A model generated the notes under the pieces. It did no database searches, was not told the DNA's origin, and was given only the letters and a program-made list of their open reading frames with translations. Of a stretch of DNA of 64,000 bases, positions 49,743 through 58,473 are shown piece after piece (the stretch's first letter is position 1; each line of letters opens with the position of its first letter). The stretch is taken from NCBI GenBank assembly GCA_029265315.1, contig JAJUJM010000002.1, forward strand, positions 124,001-188,000, in the 5' to 3' direction. The position numbers and the translations under genes are program-made. Origin of the DNA: Actinomycetota bacterium. GTDB taxonomy: Bacteria > Actinomycetota > Coriobacteriia > Anaerosomatales > PHET01.

Positions 49743-50237
49743 TCACGACAATCGCCTGTCGAGGAGCCGGTCGACCGCAGCCTCGACGTCGGCTCGCTCG
49801 CTAGCGCCGAGCAGCCGCTCGCACGCGAGCCCCACACACTCGGTCGCTTGGGTCCGCAGTCGTTCGAGCTCGACCTCGCGAGCGCGCGCTATCTGCGCCC
49901 TGCCCTCCTCGAGCCGCGCAGCCGCGGCGTCAGCTCCTGCGCGGGCGCGCTCCTGCCTGTATCTCTCGGCCCGCTCAGTGGCCTCAGCCACGAGTCGCTC
50001 GGCCTCTTCGCGTGCGGAATCGCGAACCGAGGCGGCCTCGGCCGCCGCCTCGGAGCGGACTCTCGCCGCCTCGGCTGCACGGGCGTCCGCTTCGTTGAAG
50101 AGTGCTTCTCTCTCCTGCATGACGGCCACATAGGGTGCGACGTAGAAACGACGCAGCGCCAAGAACGTCACCACGAATATCCCGATGACGCCGAAGATGA
50201 CCGCCGGGTCGAGCTGGTTCAAGGGGTTCAGGTCCAT
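49743..50237 (-). CDS. atpF: ATP synthase b subunit
   Basis: 164 residues with one N-terminal membrane helix (PAVIFGVIGIFVVTFLALRRF) and a long Ala/Glu/Arg helix forming the peripheral stalk. The ATG follows GGGGGTGGG. Lies between c and b'. Shares helical character but little clear identity with its neighbour b'. Confidence 0.92.
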   Translation of the reverse strand: MDLNPLNQLDPAVIFGVIGIFVVTFLALRRFYVAPYVAVMQEREALFNEADARAAEAARVRSEAAAEAASVRDSAREEAERLVAEATERAERYRQERARAGADAAAARLEEGRAQIARAREVELERLRTQATECVGLACERLLGASERADVEAAVDRLLDRRLS

Positions 50238-50250
50238 GACCCACCCCCGA

Positions 50251-50481
50251 TCAGCCGACGTTGCCCGCCATGACGAGAGTCACGACCAGCGTGTAGATGC
50301 ACAACGCCTCCACCAGGGCCATGCCGATGAGCATTGCCGTGAAGAGCTGTTGGGCGATCTCGGGCTGGCGCGTCATCCCTTCGATGGCGGACGTTGAGAT
50401 CGCCCGCATCGCGAGTGCGGCGGTGGCGGCACCGATCGCGATCGGCAGCACCGTCACAAGCGACAACCAGACGGTGTTCAT
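50251..50481 (-). CDS. atpE: ATP synthase c subunit
   Basis: 76-residue hairpin of two membrane helices joined by RQPE. The ion-binding carboxylate is Glu58 (MALVEALCIY). The Gln on helix 1 and the Ser-Thr after the Glu that define sodium-binding c rings are replaced (Met, Ala-Leu), so proton coupling is inferred. The start overlaps the a-subunit stop (ATGA). Confidence 0.94.
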   Translation of the reverse strand: MNTVWLSLVTVLPIAIGAATAALAMRAISTSAIEGMTRQPEIAQQLFTAMLIGMALVEALCIYTLVVTLVMAGNVG

Positions 50482-51212
50482 GAGGAGGCCCTCCCCTCGG
50501 TCGTGGCGCCTTTGGCCCCGAACAGACCACGGCGCCGTCTCTGACGCTTCTTCTCCTCGTGGATCGCCGCAGCCATGAAGCTTGCGGTGAGGAGCGTGAA
50601 CACGAGTGCCTGCACGAACGCCGGGATCAGGCCCAGCGCGTGCAGGATGAGCGGGATACCCCACGGGACCACCGCGACCACCAGCAGAACCGTCATGTAC
50701 TCGCCGGCGATGTTGCCGAACAGACGCAACGACAGCGACATCACGTCGGTTATCTCGGACACCCATTGCATGGGGTTCGGCCAGAAGAGGTGCTTGAGGG
50801 TCGGCAGCGGCCCCTTGAGAGCGGCTGACACCACCAGCGTCCCGAGCACCGCGCACAGAGCGAGCCCCAAGGTCACGCTGAAGTGGGAGGTGGGTGGTCT
50901 GTTGACCACCGGCAGCGGGAGAATCGCCACGAGGTTGCTCACGAAGATGAACAGGAACAACGTGGCCAGCAGCGGAGTCACGAGATTCACGATGCGCGAA
51001 GCTTGAGGCCCGTGAGCCATCGCGCGGGCCTTGCCCACGAAGAAGCTCAAGATGGCCTCGCCTATGTTCTGACGCGGGCCGGGCGCGTCGACCGAGAGCT
51101 GACCTCGGGCGAGCCACGCACCTCCGGCCACGAGCGCGGCGCCCACCGCCGCCGCATTCACGAGGACGACGAGCGATTGCGGGTCCATGCCGTGAGTGAC
51201 CGTCTCCGTCAT
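50478..51212 (-). CDS. atpB: ATP synthase a subunit
   Basis: 244 residues, five or six membrane helices. The essential Arg lies in SLRLFGNIAGEYM; LFIFVSNLVAILPLP is the other conserved helix region. The C-terminal tail is basic (KKRQRRRR). The ATG at 51212 is 5 nt after the upstream small gene. Forms the half-channels against the c ring. Confidence 0.94.
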   Translation of the reverse strand: MTETVTHGMDPQSLVVLVNAAAVGAALVAGGAWLARGQLSVDAPGPRQNIGEAILSFFVGKARAMAHGPQASRIVNLVTPLLATLFLFIFVSNLVAILPLPVVNRPPTSHFSVTLGLALCAVLGTLVVSAALKGPLPTLKHLFWPNPMQWVSEITDVMSLSLRLFGNIAGEYMTVLLVVAVVPWGIPLILHALGLIPAFVQALVFTLLTASFMAAAIHEEKKRQRRRRGLFGAKGATTEGRASS

Positions 51213-51217
51213 GGCGA

Positions 51218-51469
51218 TCACCACTCGTCCCTCAGGCGCAGCATGTCGCGCACCGCGACCACGAGCGAGACGATGAGGCCCACCCCGATCCCGAACGGGA
51301 ACGAGCCGAGCGCTGAATCGGCTGCCCATCCGATGAGCCCACCTGCCGCAAGATACGCGGGGATGAGCGACCACACCGCGATCACTCGCAGATACTCACG
51401 CGGGATGAGGTCGGGGGCCCGATGCGTATGACCCTCGTCACCGCAGCCGTTGACCGTACCTGCCGCCAT
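51218..51469 (-). CDS. AtpZ/AtpI-like small membrane protein
   Basis: 83 residues with two membrane helices (about 29-50 and 54-73) separated by a short loop, located first in the ATP synthase operon where AtpZ/AtpI proteins are usually found. These act in c-ring assembly or ion supply. The N-terminal 25 residues are polar with Cys and His. The ATG follows GAGGAGG. Confidence 0.8.
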   Translation of the reverse strand: MAAGTVNGCGDEGHTHRAPDLIPREYLRVIAVWSLIPAYLAAGGLIGWAADSALGSFPFGIGVGLIVSLVVAVRDMLRLRDEW

Positions 51470-51716
51470 CGTCACCGCCTCCTCGTCAGGAGCGGGACCG
51501 CGCGGCTCCGTCGCACTCGATCATCCTCGCTCGAAACGTGATTCGGCGAAGTCGTGGATCTCGCAACCAAGTGCCGTTGACGCTTAAGGATTACCCCACA
51601 ACAGCCCTGCATCACGGCCGCTGACGTCATACAACGGGATGATTCGTATCCTCCGGAAGCCGGATGCGCGACCCATCAGGCGGCACGGGAACTTAACGGA
51701 CAACGACGCTCGCGAC
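51470..51716. other. Non-coding interval upstream of the ATP synthase operon
   Basis: About 250 bp between the LOG-family gene end and the first atp gene. It must hold the atp promoter, but I found no convincing -35/-10 pair and no clear terminator. A slightly AT-richer patch lies around 51585-51600. Confidence 0.5.
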
Positions 51717-52610
51717 TCAGAGCGCGCCGCGCTCACAACCGCGCGGATGAGACCGGATGAACGAGCACGCCTCTTCCACGCTGTCTGAGAAGTGGAGCAG
51801 GTCGAGGTCCTTCTCGCTGATGGTGCCCGCTCTCACGAGCACCCTGTCCAAGAAGCTGCGCATCTGTCGCCAGAACTCGCCGCCCACACAGACCACGGGG
51901 AAGCTGTCGATCTTCTCCGTCTGCATGAGCGTGATGGTCTCGAAGACCTCGTCAAGCGTCCCAAAACCGCCCGGCATGACCACGAACGCGCACGAATACT
52001 TGACGAGCATGACCTTGCGGACGAAGAAGTGCTCGAACTCCATGTAACGGTCCAGGTAGGGATTCGGATGCTGCTCATGCGGCAGCGTGATGTTGCAGCC
52101 GACGGACAGTCCGCCGGCCTCCCTGCAACCGCGGTTCGCGGCTTCCATGATGCCCGGGCCTCCCCCCGTCATCACGGCGTAACCGTGCGAGGCGAGGTGT
52201 GACCCGAGTTCGCGGGCCTGCTCGTAGTACGGATGTCCCTCGGGGAACCGCGACGAACCGAACACCGTCACACAGGGCCGGTCCATCTGCATGAACTCGA
52301 ACCCCCGTAGGAACTCGAGGAAGTAGCGCACGGCGCTCTCAAGGTCGTCATGGTGGGCCTGTTCGCCTTTGAGGAAGACCGCTTCGGCCCCTGAGACCTG
52401 CTCGAGAAGCGAAGGTCTGCGCCGGGCCGGGTCATGGTGCCGGGACACCGGCGCAGGTGCTGGTGGCCGATGCGGATCGTGGCGCTCGTCACGCACGTGA
52501 GGCGCGGCGTCATCTGATGCCGCAGGCGTCTCAAGATCCGGTGCTGCGGGCGGGTCGACATCCGGTGCTGCGGGCGGGTCGAACTCGTGGCCATCGGTCA
52601 TGCGGGCCAT
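51717..52610 (-). CDS. LOG-family (TIGR00730) Rossmann-fold protein with repetitive N-terminal extension
   Basis: 297 residues. The C-terminal two thirds hold the LOG signatures GGGPGIMEAANRG and PGGFGTLDEVFE, found in nucleoside 5'-monophosphate phosphoribohydrolases. The N-terminal ~80 residues are Pro/Ala/Asp/His-rich, with a repeated DPPAAPD unit encoded by a tandem DNA repeat. The ATG at 52610 has GGAGAAGG upstream; a second ATG 9 nt later is possible. It follows the alcohol dehydrogenase gene by 29 nt. Confidence 0.87.
   Translation of the reverse strand: MARMTDGHEFDPPAAPDVDPPAAPDLETPAASDDAAPHVRDERHDPHRPPAPAPVSRHHDPARRRPSLLEQVSGAEAVFLKGEQAHHDDLESAVRYFLEFLRGFEFMQMDRPCVTVFGSSRFPEGHPYYEQARELGSHLASHGYAVMTGGGPGIMEAANRGCREAGGLSVGCNITLPHEQHPNPYLDRYMEFEHFFVRKVMLVKYSCAFVVMPGGFGTLDEVFETITLMQTEKIDSFPVVCVGGEFWRQMRSFLDRVLVRAGTISEKDLDLLHFSDSVEEACSFIRSHPRGCERGAL
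52536..52582. repeat. 23-bp tandem direct repeat inside the LOG-family gene
   Basis: Two identical copies of a 23-bp unit (ATCCGGTGCTGCGGGCGGGT plus CGA) at 52536-52558 and 52560-52582, with a 24-bp period that keeps frame and gives the repeated Pro-Ala-Ala-Pro-Asp peptide. Confidence 0.85.
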
Positions 52611-52639
52611 CCCTTCTCCGGCGGCGAGCACCGCCATGG

Positions 52640-53719
52640 TCACATCTCGATGACGACTTTGATCGATTCGGACGCACTGGCCACGAGACCGAATCCCTCC
52701 TGGATGCGGTCGAGCGGCAGCCGGTGGGTGATGAGATCGTCCACCGCCACGCGCCCGGTCGCTATGAGATCGAGTGCCGTCCTCAGGTCGCCGGGGGCCG
52801 CACCGTACGCGGTGCGGATGGTCACCTCGCGACGCCACAGGTCGTTCAAGGGCATCGGGTGGTCCTGGCCAGGGGCGGGCACGGCGAATACGACGAAGGT
52901 CGCCCCGCTGTCGAGACAGGCGAGCCCTTGGTCGATGGCGGAGGGCGCCCCCGTGCACAGGATGACGAGGTCTGCCAGCTTGCCGCCGTTGACTTCACGC
53001 AGAAGCTCGGGCAGCTTCTCGCCAGCCGCCACAGCATCGAACACCTCAGTCGCCCCGCTCCTTCGCGCCCACTCGAGCCGGTACGGGCTCACATCGGTGG
53101 CGAAGACGCGTCCGGCGCCAAGCGCCAGCGCGAGACGGATGTGGAGCAGCCCCGAGATGCCACTGCCGATGACGAGCACGGTGGAACCGGGGCGTACGCC
53201 TGCTCGCAGCTGGGCGCGCGCGACGCAGCCCAGCGGTTCGACGAACGTGCCCGCCTCGTACGTCACGCCTTCCGGGAGCACGAGTACACCGCGGTCGGTC
53301 TGCAGCTCGGGAACCCGCACGTACTGGGCGAAGCCGCCGGGGTCGAAGTTCGTCGTGTGGAGCGTGTGGCACGCCGTATGGAAGCCCGCAAGGCACTGAG
53401 GGCACGCGTTGCACGGCACGTGATGGGAGACCACGACGCGGTCACCGACGGCCACCGTGTCGACACCCTTGCCCACCGCCACGATGTCGCCCGCGACCTC
53501 ATGCCCGAGGACGATGGGCGCCTTGGGCACGCGGTACCACTCGAGCACGTCCGAGCCGCAGATGCCGGAGGCCCGCACGCGCAGAAGCACCTCACCGGGT
53601 CCGATGGACGGCACGGGCAGCTCCTCGATGCGTACGTCGGAGTTGTTGTGGTAGACCCCGGCGCGCATCGTGGCGGGGATGGATGCCGGCGTCGCTGAAG
53701 ACGAGTCGAGTTTCTCCAT
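52640..53719 (-). CDS. Zinc-dependent medium-chain alcohol dehydrogenase
   Basis: 359 residues. GICGSDVLEW with the catalytic-zinc Cys, GHEVAGDIVAVG, structural-zinc Cys cluster CNACPQC and a later Cys (HTACH), and the cofactor-binding VLVIGSGISGLLH. Sorbitol/threonine dehydrogenase-like. The ATG at 53719 is 4 nt after the LsrF-like gene stop; a longer frame would overlap it. Context with two aldolases suggests it reduces an aldehyde or oxidises a polyol, but the substrate is not shown. Confidence 0.88.
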   Translation of the reverse strand: MEKLDSSSATPASIPATMRAGVYHNNSDVRIEELPVPSIGPGEVLLRVRASGICGSDVLEWYRVPKAPIVLGHEVAGDIVAVGKGVDTVAVGDRVVVSHHVPCNACPQCLAGFHTACHTLHTTNFDPGGFAQYVRVPELQTDRGVLVLPEGVTYEAGTFVEPLGCVARAQLRAGVRPGSTVLVIGSGISGLLHIRLALALGAGRVFATDVSPYRLEWARRSGATEVFDAVAAGEKLPELLREVNGGKLADLVILCTGAPSAIDQGLACLDSGATFVVFAVPAPGQDHPMPLNDLWRREVTIRTAYGAAPGDLRTALDLIATGRVAVDDLITHRLPLDRIQEGFGLVASASESIKVVIEM

Positions 53720-53723
53720 CGCG

Positions 53724-54569
53724 TCAGATCTTGCGCGAGTCATCGGCTGTCACAGCGGAGCCCACTCCGGGGCCCGTGATGCCGGTGGCGGCCTTCTCGT
53801 CCATGTACACAGCGTACGCGTCGTCGACCGATGCGCCACCATGCACCACCGCGTTCACCGCCTTGATCATGCCGACCGGCGAGTCACTCTGGAAGATGTT
53901 GCGCCCCATGTCGACACCGGCGGCCCCGCCCTGCATCGCCTTCCACGTCATCTCGAGCGCATCGCGCTCCGGTAGCTTCTTGCCGCCCGCCATCACGATC
54001 GGAACGGGACACGTGCTCGTCACGCGCTCGAAGTCGTCGCAGTAGTACGTCTTGACGATATGCCCGCCGGTCTCGGCGATGATGCGACTGGCGAGAGCGA
54101 GGTAGCGCGCGTCCCGTACCATGTCCTTGCCCACCGCGGTCACGCCGATGACGGGGATTCCGTAGCGCTCGCCTTCGTTGACGAGCCTACCAAGGTTGGC
54201 GATCGTCTGAGCCTGGTGCGGCGCACCGATGAACACCTGACAGGCCATGCCGGCAGCGTTGAGCCTGATGCACTCGTCGATGTCGGTCAGGATCGTCTCG
54301 TTCGACAGGTCGTCCTCCAGAACGCTGCTTCCTCCTGACACGCGCAAGACGATGGGCGTGTCGATGCTGCTGGGGATGTCGTTCCTGAGCACGCCGCGCG
54401 TGAGCATGAGGGTATCGGCATACGGGACCAGCGGCACGACGGTCTTGCAGCACTGCTCGAGGCCGGTGGTGGGCCCAAGGAAGTAGCCATGGTCGACGGC
54501 GAGCATCACCGTCTTGCCGTCGGCGGGCTTCAGGATGCGGGACAAGCGGTTCTCAAGACCCCAGGACAT
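53724..54569 (-). CDS. LsrF/DeoC-like class I aldolase
   Basis: 281 residues, closely resembling LsrF (3-hydroxy-5-phosphonooxypentane-2,4-dione thiolase). Shared blocks include NRLSRILKP, GKTVMLAVDHGYFLGPTTGL, VGKDMVRDARY, Schiff-base-region KTYYCDDF, MAGGKKLPERDALEM and GVDMGRNIFQSD. No lsr transporter or kinase genes are present, so AI-2 degradation is not implied; archaeal relatives act in aromatic amino acid synthesis. It is flanked by a class II aldolase and an alcohol dehydrogenase on the same strand. AAAGGA precedes the ATG. Confidence 0.85.
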   Translation of the reverse strand: MSWGLENRLSRILKPADGKTVMLAVDHGYFLGPTTGLEQCCKTVVPLVPYADTLMLTRGVLRNDIPSSIDTPIVLRVSGGSSVLEDDLSNETILTDIDECIRLNAAGMACQVFIGAPHQAQTIANLGRLVNEGERYGIPVIGVTAVGKDMVRDARYLALASRIIAETGGHIVKTYYCDDFERVTSTCPVPIVMAGGKKLPERDALEMTWKAMQGGAAGVDMGRNIFQSDSPVGMIKAVNAVVHGGASVDDAYAVYMDEKAATGITGPGVGSAVTADDSRKI

Positions 54570-54612
54570 GGCGAGCGGTCCTTTCGTTTCGTGTGGGTTG
54601 ACGGTTGGAAGT

Positions 54613-55188
54613 CTACCGCAGCGCGCGACCGCAGGCGTCAGCCAGATCGAGGATCCTGCAGGAATCCTCCAGCACGCCTATGAAGCCCCACGCGTCCCAC
54701 AGGCTCTCGCCCGCCGCGAACGGCCCGTGCGACTTGAGGACGGCGATCGGCACACGGGCGAGCGCTTCTGCGAGCATCCGGCCGGCCTCGGCCGAGGCGA
54801 TCGTGTTCGCCGGTGCGAGGACCGGTATGAGCTCACCGAGTACCGCTCTCCCTTCGGAGTCGACGGGCCGGATCGCATCGTCGACCAGAGAGCGATGCAT
54901 CGTGTGAGGCGGGTGGGCGTGACAGATGGCGGTGGCGGCGGTCGCCGCGTAGATCGCTCGATGCACCACGAGCTCGCGGCTGCAGCCCTCGTCCGCATCA
55001 CACGGCTCCATACGGGTCTCGATGAGGTCTTCCGGCAGGAGCCGGGAGAGCATGGACCCACTCCGCGTGATCACGATGCGGTCGCCGTCCCTCACGGACA
55101 GATTGCCGCTGCGTGCGGTCACATTGCCCGCGAGGAAGAGGTCGCGGCCCACGTCACGGAAGAGCCCGTATGCTTCGTCCAGCCGCAC
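54613..55188 (-). CDS. Class II aldolase/adducin-family protein (fuculose-phosphate aldolase-like)
   Basis: 191 residues. GNVTARSGNLSVRDGDR, SGSMLSRL, catalytic metal His in ICHAHPPHT and a third His in LKSHGPFA match zinc-dependent fuculose-1-phosphate aldolase relatives, which cleave sugar phosphates to DHAP and an aldehyde. The GTG start lies 6 nt after the PFK stop without a clear ribosome binding site, so translation is probably coupled. Specific substrate unknown. Confidence 0.86.
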   Translation of the reverse strand: MRLDEAYGLFRDVGRDLFLAGNVTARSGNLSVRDGDRIVITRSGSMLSRLLPEDLIETRMEPCDADEGCSRELVVHRAIYAATAATAICHAHPPHTMHRSLVDDAIRPVDSEGRAVLGELIPVLAPANTIASAEAGRMLAEALARVPIAVLKSHGPFAAGESLWDAWGFIGVLEDSCRILDLADACGRALR

Positions 55189-55194
55189 GTGGGT

Positions 55195-56472
55195 CTAGTC
55201 GCACGTCGGCTCATCGTGCTCGAGTTGTTGGTACTCGAGCGAGCGGGCCAGACGGTAGAAGTCGCTGTCGCGGTGGATGAAGCGGATGCGCGTCTTGAAA
55301 GTGGCAGGATCTATGAGCTCGTCGAACGGAACATACGTCAGGTCCAACTGGTCGCGTACGCTCACCATGACGCCGGAAAGCCCCTCCTCGACCAGGGCGC
55401 GGTACGCGCCGACACCGAGCTGGCACCCTAGCATCACGTCAAACGCACCGGGCTCGGCGCAGCGGGTCTCGTAGCCGATCTGCTTGGCGCGCACCTTGCG
55501 GCGCACCCCGCTCCGTCTCTCCCACTCCCTCTCGATCGCCCCGGCGAGCACCTCGCCTATACGAGCGCTGCCGAGCACCGGGTTACCGTGCTCGTCCACG
55601 GTGTGTGGACGCTGGTCTTCCGGAAGCAGGTCAGCGAGCCCCTCCGCGATGCAGATCACGCCGTACTGTCTTCCGTCCCGGGCACGTGCCTCTATGAGGT
55701 CGACCATCTCGCGGGCGACCTTCTCGGCGTCGAACTCACCGTCGCAGTCCTCGACAGACAGCATCCGAGTCGCCTCGCCCGCGATCCCCGCTGCGTACGT
55801 GAGCCATCCGGCCTTTCGGCCCATCATCTCCAGCACGTACCACGACTTCGTCGAGCGGGCGTCCGCACCGATGTTTCGGATCTCCATCGCGGCGAAGTGC
55901 GCCGCCGAGGTGAAGCCGAAGGTCCAATCGATGCCGTAGTAGTCGTTGTCGATCGTCTTGGGCAGATGGACGATGCGCACACGCGGCAACTCCGGCATGA
56001 GCCGCTGCATCTCCAACAGGTAGTTGGCCGTCTTCAGGGTGTCATCGCCGCCGATGGACACCAGTGCATCGATGCCGTGATGCCGGAAGGCGTCATACAC
56101 GGCGAGCAGTCTGCCGTTCTTGGCGGGATCGGCCAGGTCCTCGCGACTGGTCACCGCCTTGCCCGGGTTCGCACGCGACGTCCGGAGGATGATGTCCTTG
56201 CGCGTGCGGATACCAGACACCAGGTCGCGGGTGAGGCACAGATAGTCCTCGCCTTCGGTGAGCGGACAGTCCGAGCAGAAGCGCTCGAGTGACTCGTAGC
56301 CGTCGAGGAACCCCACGACCTTGATGCCGGCGTTCAGGAACGACATGGCCGCCGCAGAGATGACGGCGTTCGCAGCCGGCGCAGGGCCTCCGGAGAAGAG
56401 CATACCGACACGGCGGATGGGCACGGATTCATTCATCGGATATCGACCCCTCGGTTTCGACTGGTCTGGCAT
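55195..56472 (-). CDS. 6-phosphofructokinase, PPi-dependent type by motif
   Basis: 425 residues. The substrate and phosphoryl-donor sites carry SIGGDDTLKT and LPKTIDNDYYG. Asp in GGDD and Lys in PKTIDND are the residues that distinguish PPi-using enzymes from ATP-PFK (GGDG, PGTIDND). N-terminal FSGGPAPAANAVI is the phosphate loop. The ATG at 56472 has GAGGG 5 nt upstream; an ATG at 56436 (MNESVP) is an alternative. It follows accA by 8 nt. Confidence 0.9.
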   Translation of the reverse strand: MPDQSKPRGRYPMNESVPIRRVGMLFSGGPAPAANAVISAAAMSFLNAGIKVVGFLDGYESLERFCSDCPLTEGEDYLCLTRDLVSGIRTRKDIILRTSRANPGKAVTSREDLADPAKNGRLLAVYDAFRHHGIDALVSIGGDDTLKTANYLLEMQRLMPELPRVRIVHLPKTIDNDYYGIDWTFGFTSAAHFAAMEIRNIGADARSTKSWYVLEMMGRKAGWLTYAAGIAGEATRMLSVEDCDGEFDAEKVAREMVDLIEARARDGRQYGVICIAEGLADLLPEDQRPHTVDEHGNPVLGSARIGEVLAGAIEREWERRSGVRRKVRAKQIGYETRCAEPGAFDVMLGCQLGVGAYRALVEEGLSGVMVSVRDQLDLTYVPFDELIDPATFKTRIRFIHRDSDFYRLARSLEYQQLEHDEPTCD

Positions 56473-56480
56473 ATGAACCC

Positions 56481-57440
56481 TCAGGAGCCGTATTCCCCTA
56501 TCTCGCGCAGGCGCGCATAGCGGCGCTCGACGAGTTCGTGACCTTCCTGTGACACCAGCTCATCGAGTGCCCGGGCGAGGGCGGCACCGACCGCCTCGAA
56601 GACGGGCGCCGGATCACGATGCGCGCCTCCCAGCGGCTCGCGGACCACTTCGTCAGCGATCCCGATGGCGACGAGCTCGTCAGCGGTCATCTTGAGGCAC
56701 TCGGCTGCGGTCTTGGCCTGACCTGGGTCTTTGTACAGGATGTTGCTGCACATCTCGGGGCTGATCACCGAGTAGTACGCGTTCTCAAGCATGATGAGAC
56801 GGTCGCCGAACCCGATGGCGAGTGCACCTCCGCTGCCACCCTCTCCGATGCCGAAGACGACGACCGGCACGCGCACGCCGGACAGAAGCGCGAGCGATTC
56901 CGCGATGGCGAGCGCCTGGCCCCGCTCCTCGGCCTCGATGCCCGGGTAAGCGCCCGCCGTGTCGAGGAACGTCACGATCGGCAACCCGAACTTGTCGGCG
57001 AGCCGCATCGCCCGCATCGCCTTGCGGTAGCCCTCGGGATGAGGAGAGCCGAAGTTGCGACGCACGTTGCTCTTCGTGTCGGTGCCTTTGCGGTGCCCGA
57101 GGATGACGAGCTTCCGTGTCCCGTACGTGCCGAAGCCGGCGAAGATGGCCTCGTCGTCGCCGTAGGCCCGGTCGCCGTGGATCTCGATGACATCCGTGAA
57201 CAGAGCGGTCACGTAGTCGTCTGTCTTGGGCCTCTCCGGATGCCGAGAGATCTGCACACGGGCCCACGGGTCGAGGTGCTCATACGTCTCTCGGCGCAGC
57301 CGCTCGATCTCCTCAGCCAGCGCCGAGACCTCGAGCAACAGCTGCGGATCGCCCGTCAGGTCGAGTCGCCTGAGCTCAGCGAGTTTGCTCTCCAATTCGA
57401 CCAGCGGACGCTCGAATTCCATGATGTGACGACGCGCCAT
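56481..57440 (-). CDS. accA: Acetyl-CoA carboxylase carboxyltransferase alpha subunit
   Basis: 319 residues. N-terminal helical part LVELESKLAELRRL, then the crotonase-fold core (GHRKGTDTKSNVRRNFG, PEGYRKAMRAMRLADKFG, GIGEGGSGGALAIGFGDR). Forms the carboxyltransferase with AccD, making malonyl-CoA for fatty acids. The ATG shares a base with the accD stop (TGATG). Separate accA and accD genes, not the fused acyl-CoA carboxylases common in mycolic-acid actinobacteria. Confidence 0.95.
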   Translation of the reverse strand: MARRHIMEFERPLVELESKLAELRRLDLTGDPQLLLEVSALAEEIERLRRETYEHLDPWARVQISRHPERPKTDDYVTALFTDVIEIHGDRAYGDDEAIFAGFGTYGTRKLVILGHRKGTDTKSNVRRNFGSPHPEGYRKAMRAMRLADKFGLPIVTFLDTAGAYPGIEAEERGQALAIAESLALLSGVRVPVVVFGIGEGGSGGALAIGFGDRLIMLENAYYSVISPEMCSNILYKDPGQAKTAAECLKMTADELVAIGIADEVVREPLGGAHRDPAPVFEAVGAALARALDELVSQEGHELVERRYARLREIGEYGS

Positions 57441-58321
57441 CAGCTCGCCCGGTCCTGTCGCGCCCTCAGGTAACCCAGAAGCGTGACGAGGTGCTCACGC
57501 AACTCCGCGCGAGGCACCACTTCGTCCACCATGCCGTGTTCGAGCATGAACTCAGCGGTCTGAAAACCCTTGGGTAGCTTCTGCCTGATCGTCTGCTCCA
57601 CGAGGCGAGGGCCGGCGAACCCGATCATCGCTCCCGGCTCAGCGATGAGCACGTCAGCGAGGACCGCGAAGCTCGCAGTAACGCCCCCGTACGTCGGGTT
57701 GGTCAGCACGGACACGTACGCGAGACCGGCATCGGAATGCCGCTTGGCCGCCGCTGCCGTCTTGGCCATCTGCATCAACGAGAACATCCCCTCCTGCATA
57801 CGGGCCCCGCCCGATGCGGTGACGATGATGACGGGGAGTCGCGCAGCGGTGGCCTGCTCGAAGAGGCGCGCGATCTTCTCTCCGACCACAGAGCCCATGG
57901 ATGCGCCGATGAACCGGAAGTCCATCACCGCCAGCATGACCGGAATACCGCCGATGCGAGCACGGCCGGTGACCACCGCCTCCTCGAGGCCGGACTTCTC
58001 GCGCGCCGACGCCAGTGACTCCGTGTAGGGCTTGGCGGCCGCGAAGGAGAGCGGGTCGACAGGCGTGAGGCCCTTCTCCGTCTCCTCGAAAGAGCCTTCG
58101 TCGGCAAGGCTTTCGATGCGCTGAGGCGCGGTCATCGCCAGATGATGCCCGCAGTGGCGACACACGCGCAGCTGTTCGACGAGCTCTCCCTCGTACAGGG
58201 TCTTGCCGCAACCGTCACATTTGACCCACACGCCGTCGGCGACGTCGGCCGGGACGGAGACATCGCCCGCCCGGACGTAACGCCTGCGCTCCCGCGCCGA
58301 GAACCAGTCTGCGATCGACAT
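57440..58321 (-). CDS. accD: Acetyl-CoA carboxylase carboxyltransferase beta subunit
   Basis: 293 residues. N-terminal zinc ribbon with CDGCGKTLY and CRHCGHH, then the carboxyltransferase core (SGGARMQEGMFSLMQMAKT, NPTYGGVTASFA, GFAGPRLVEQTIRQKLP). Binds AccA. Upstream of it lies a short divergent gap, so the promoter of the accD-accA-pfk-aldolase run probably sits at 58322-58460. Confidence 0.95.
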   Translation of the reverse strand: MSIADWFSARERRRYVRAGDVSVPADVADGVWVKCDGCGKTLYEGELVEQLRVCRHCGHHLAMTAPQRIESLADEGSFEETEKGLTPVDPLSFAAAKPYTESLASAREKSGLEEAVVTGRARIGGIPVMLAVMDFRFIGASMGSVVGEKIARLFEQATAARLPVIIVTASGGARMQEGMFSLMQMAKTAAAAKRHSDAGLAYVSVLTNPTYGGVTASFAVLADVLIAEPGAMIGFAGPRLVEQTIRQKLPKGFQTAEFMLEHGMVDEVVPRAELREHLVTLLGYLRARQDRAS

Positions 58322-58338
58322 CCGTCGCCTGTTCCTCC

Positions 58339-58473
58339 ATGGATGGAAACGTACCCGTCATCAATCTGCCCGTTTTCGAGAAGCGCCTCCGCGGCACCGC
58401 CGCCGACATCATCGGCGTCGATACCGCGGAGATCGTCATCTCATCCGAGCTCGAGCGTGCTCTCAGACGGTGA
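58339..58473 (+). CDS. Possible 44-residue protein
   Basis: A small frame beginning MDGNVPVINLPVFEKRL and ending in a Leu/Arg-rich helix, filling the gap between accD and the FBP aldolase on the opposite strand and overlapping the aldolase end by 11 bp. Third codon positions are mostly G/C, as in real genes here. There is no Shine-Dalgarno before the ATG, so it may be chance. Confidence 0.25.
   Translation: MDGNVPVINLPVFEKRLRGTAADIIGVDTAEIVISSELERALRR

Noticed and set aside
50251-50481. Sodium-dependent (N-type) ATP synthase
   Set aside because: The c subunit lacks the helix-1 Gln and the Ser-Thr after the carboxylate Glu, and the gene order is the ordinary F-type order rather than the N-ATPase order.
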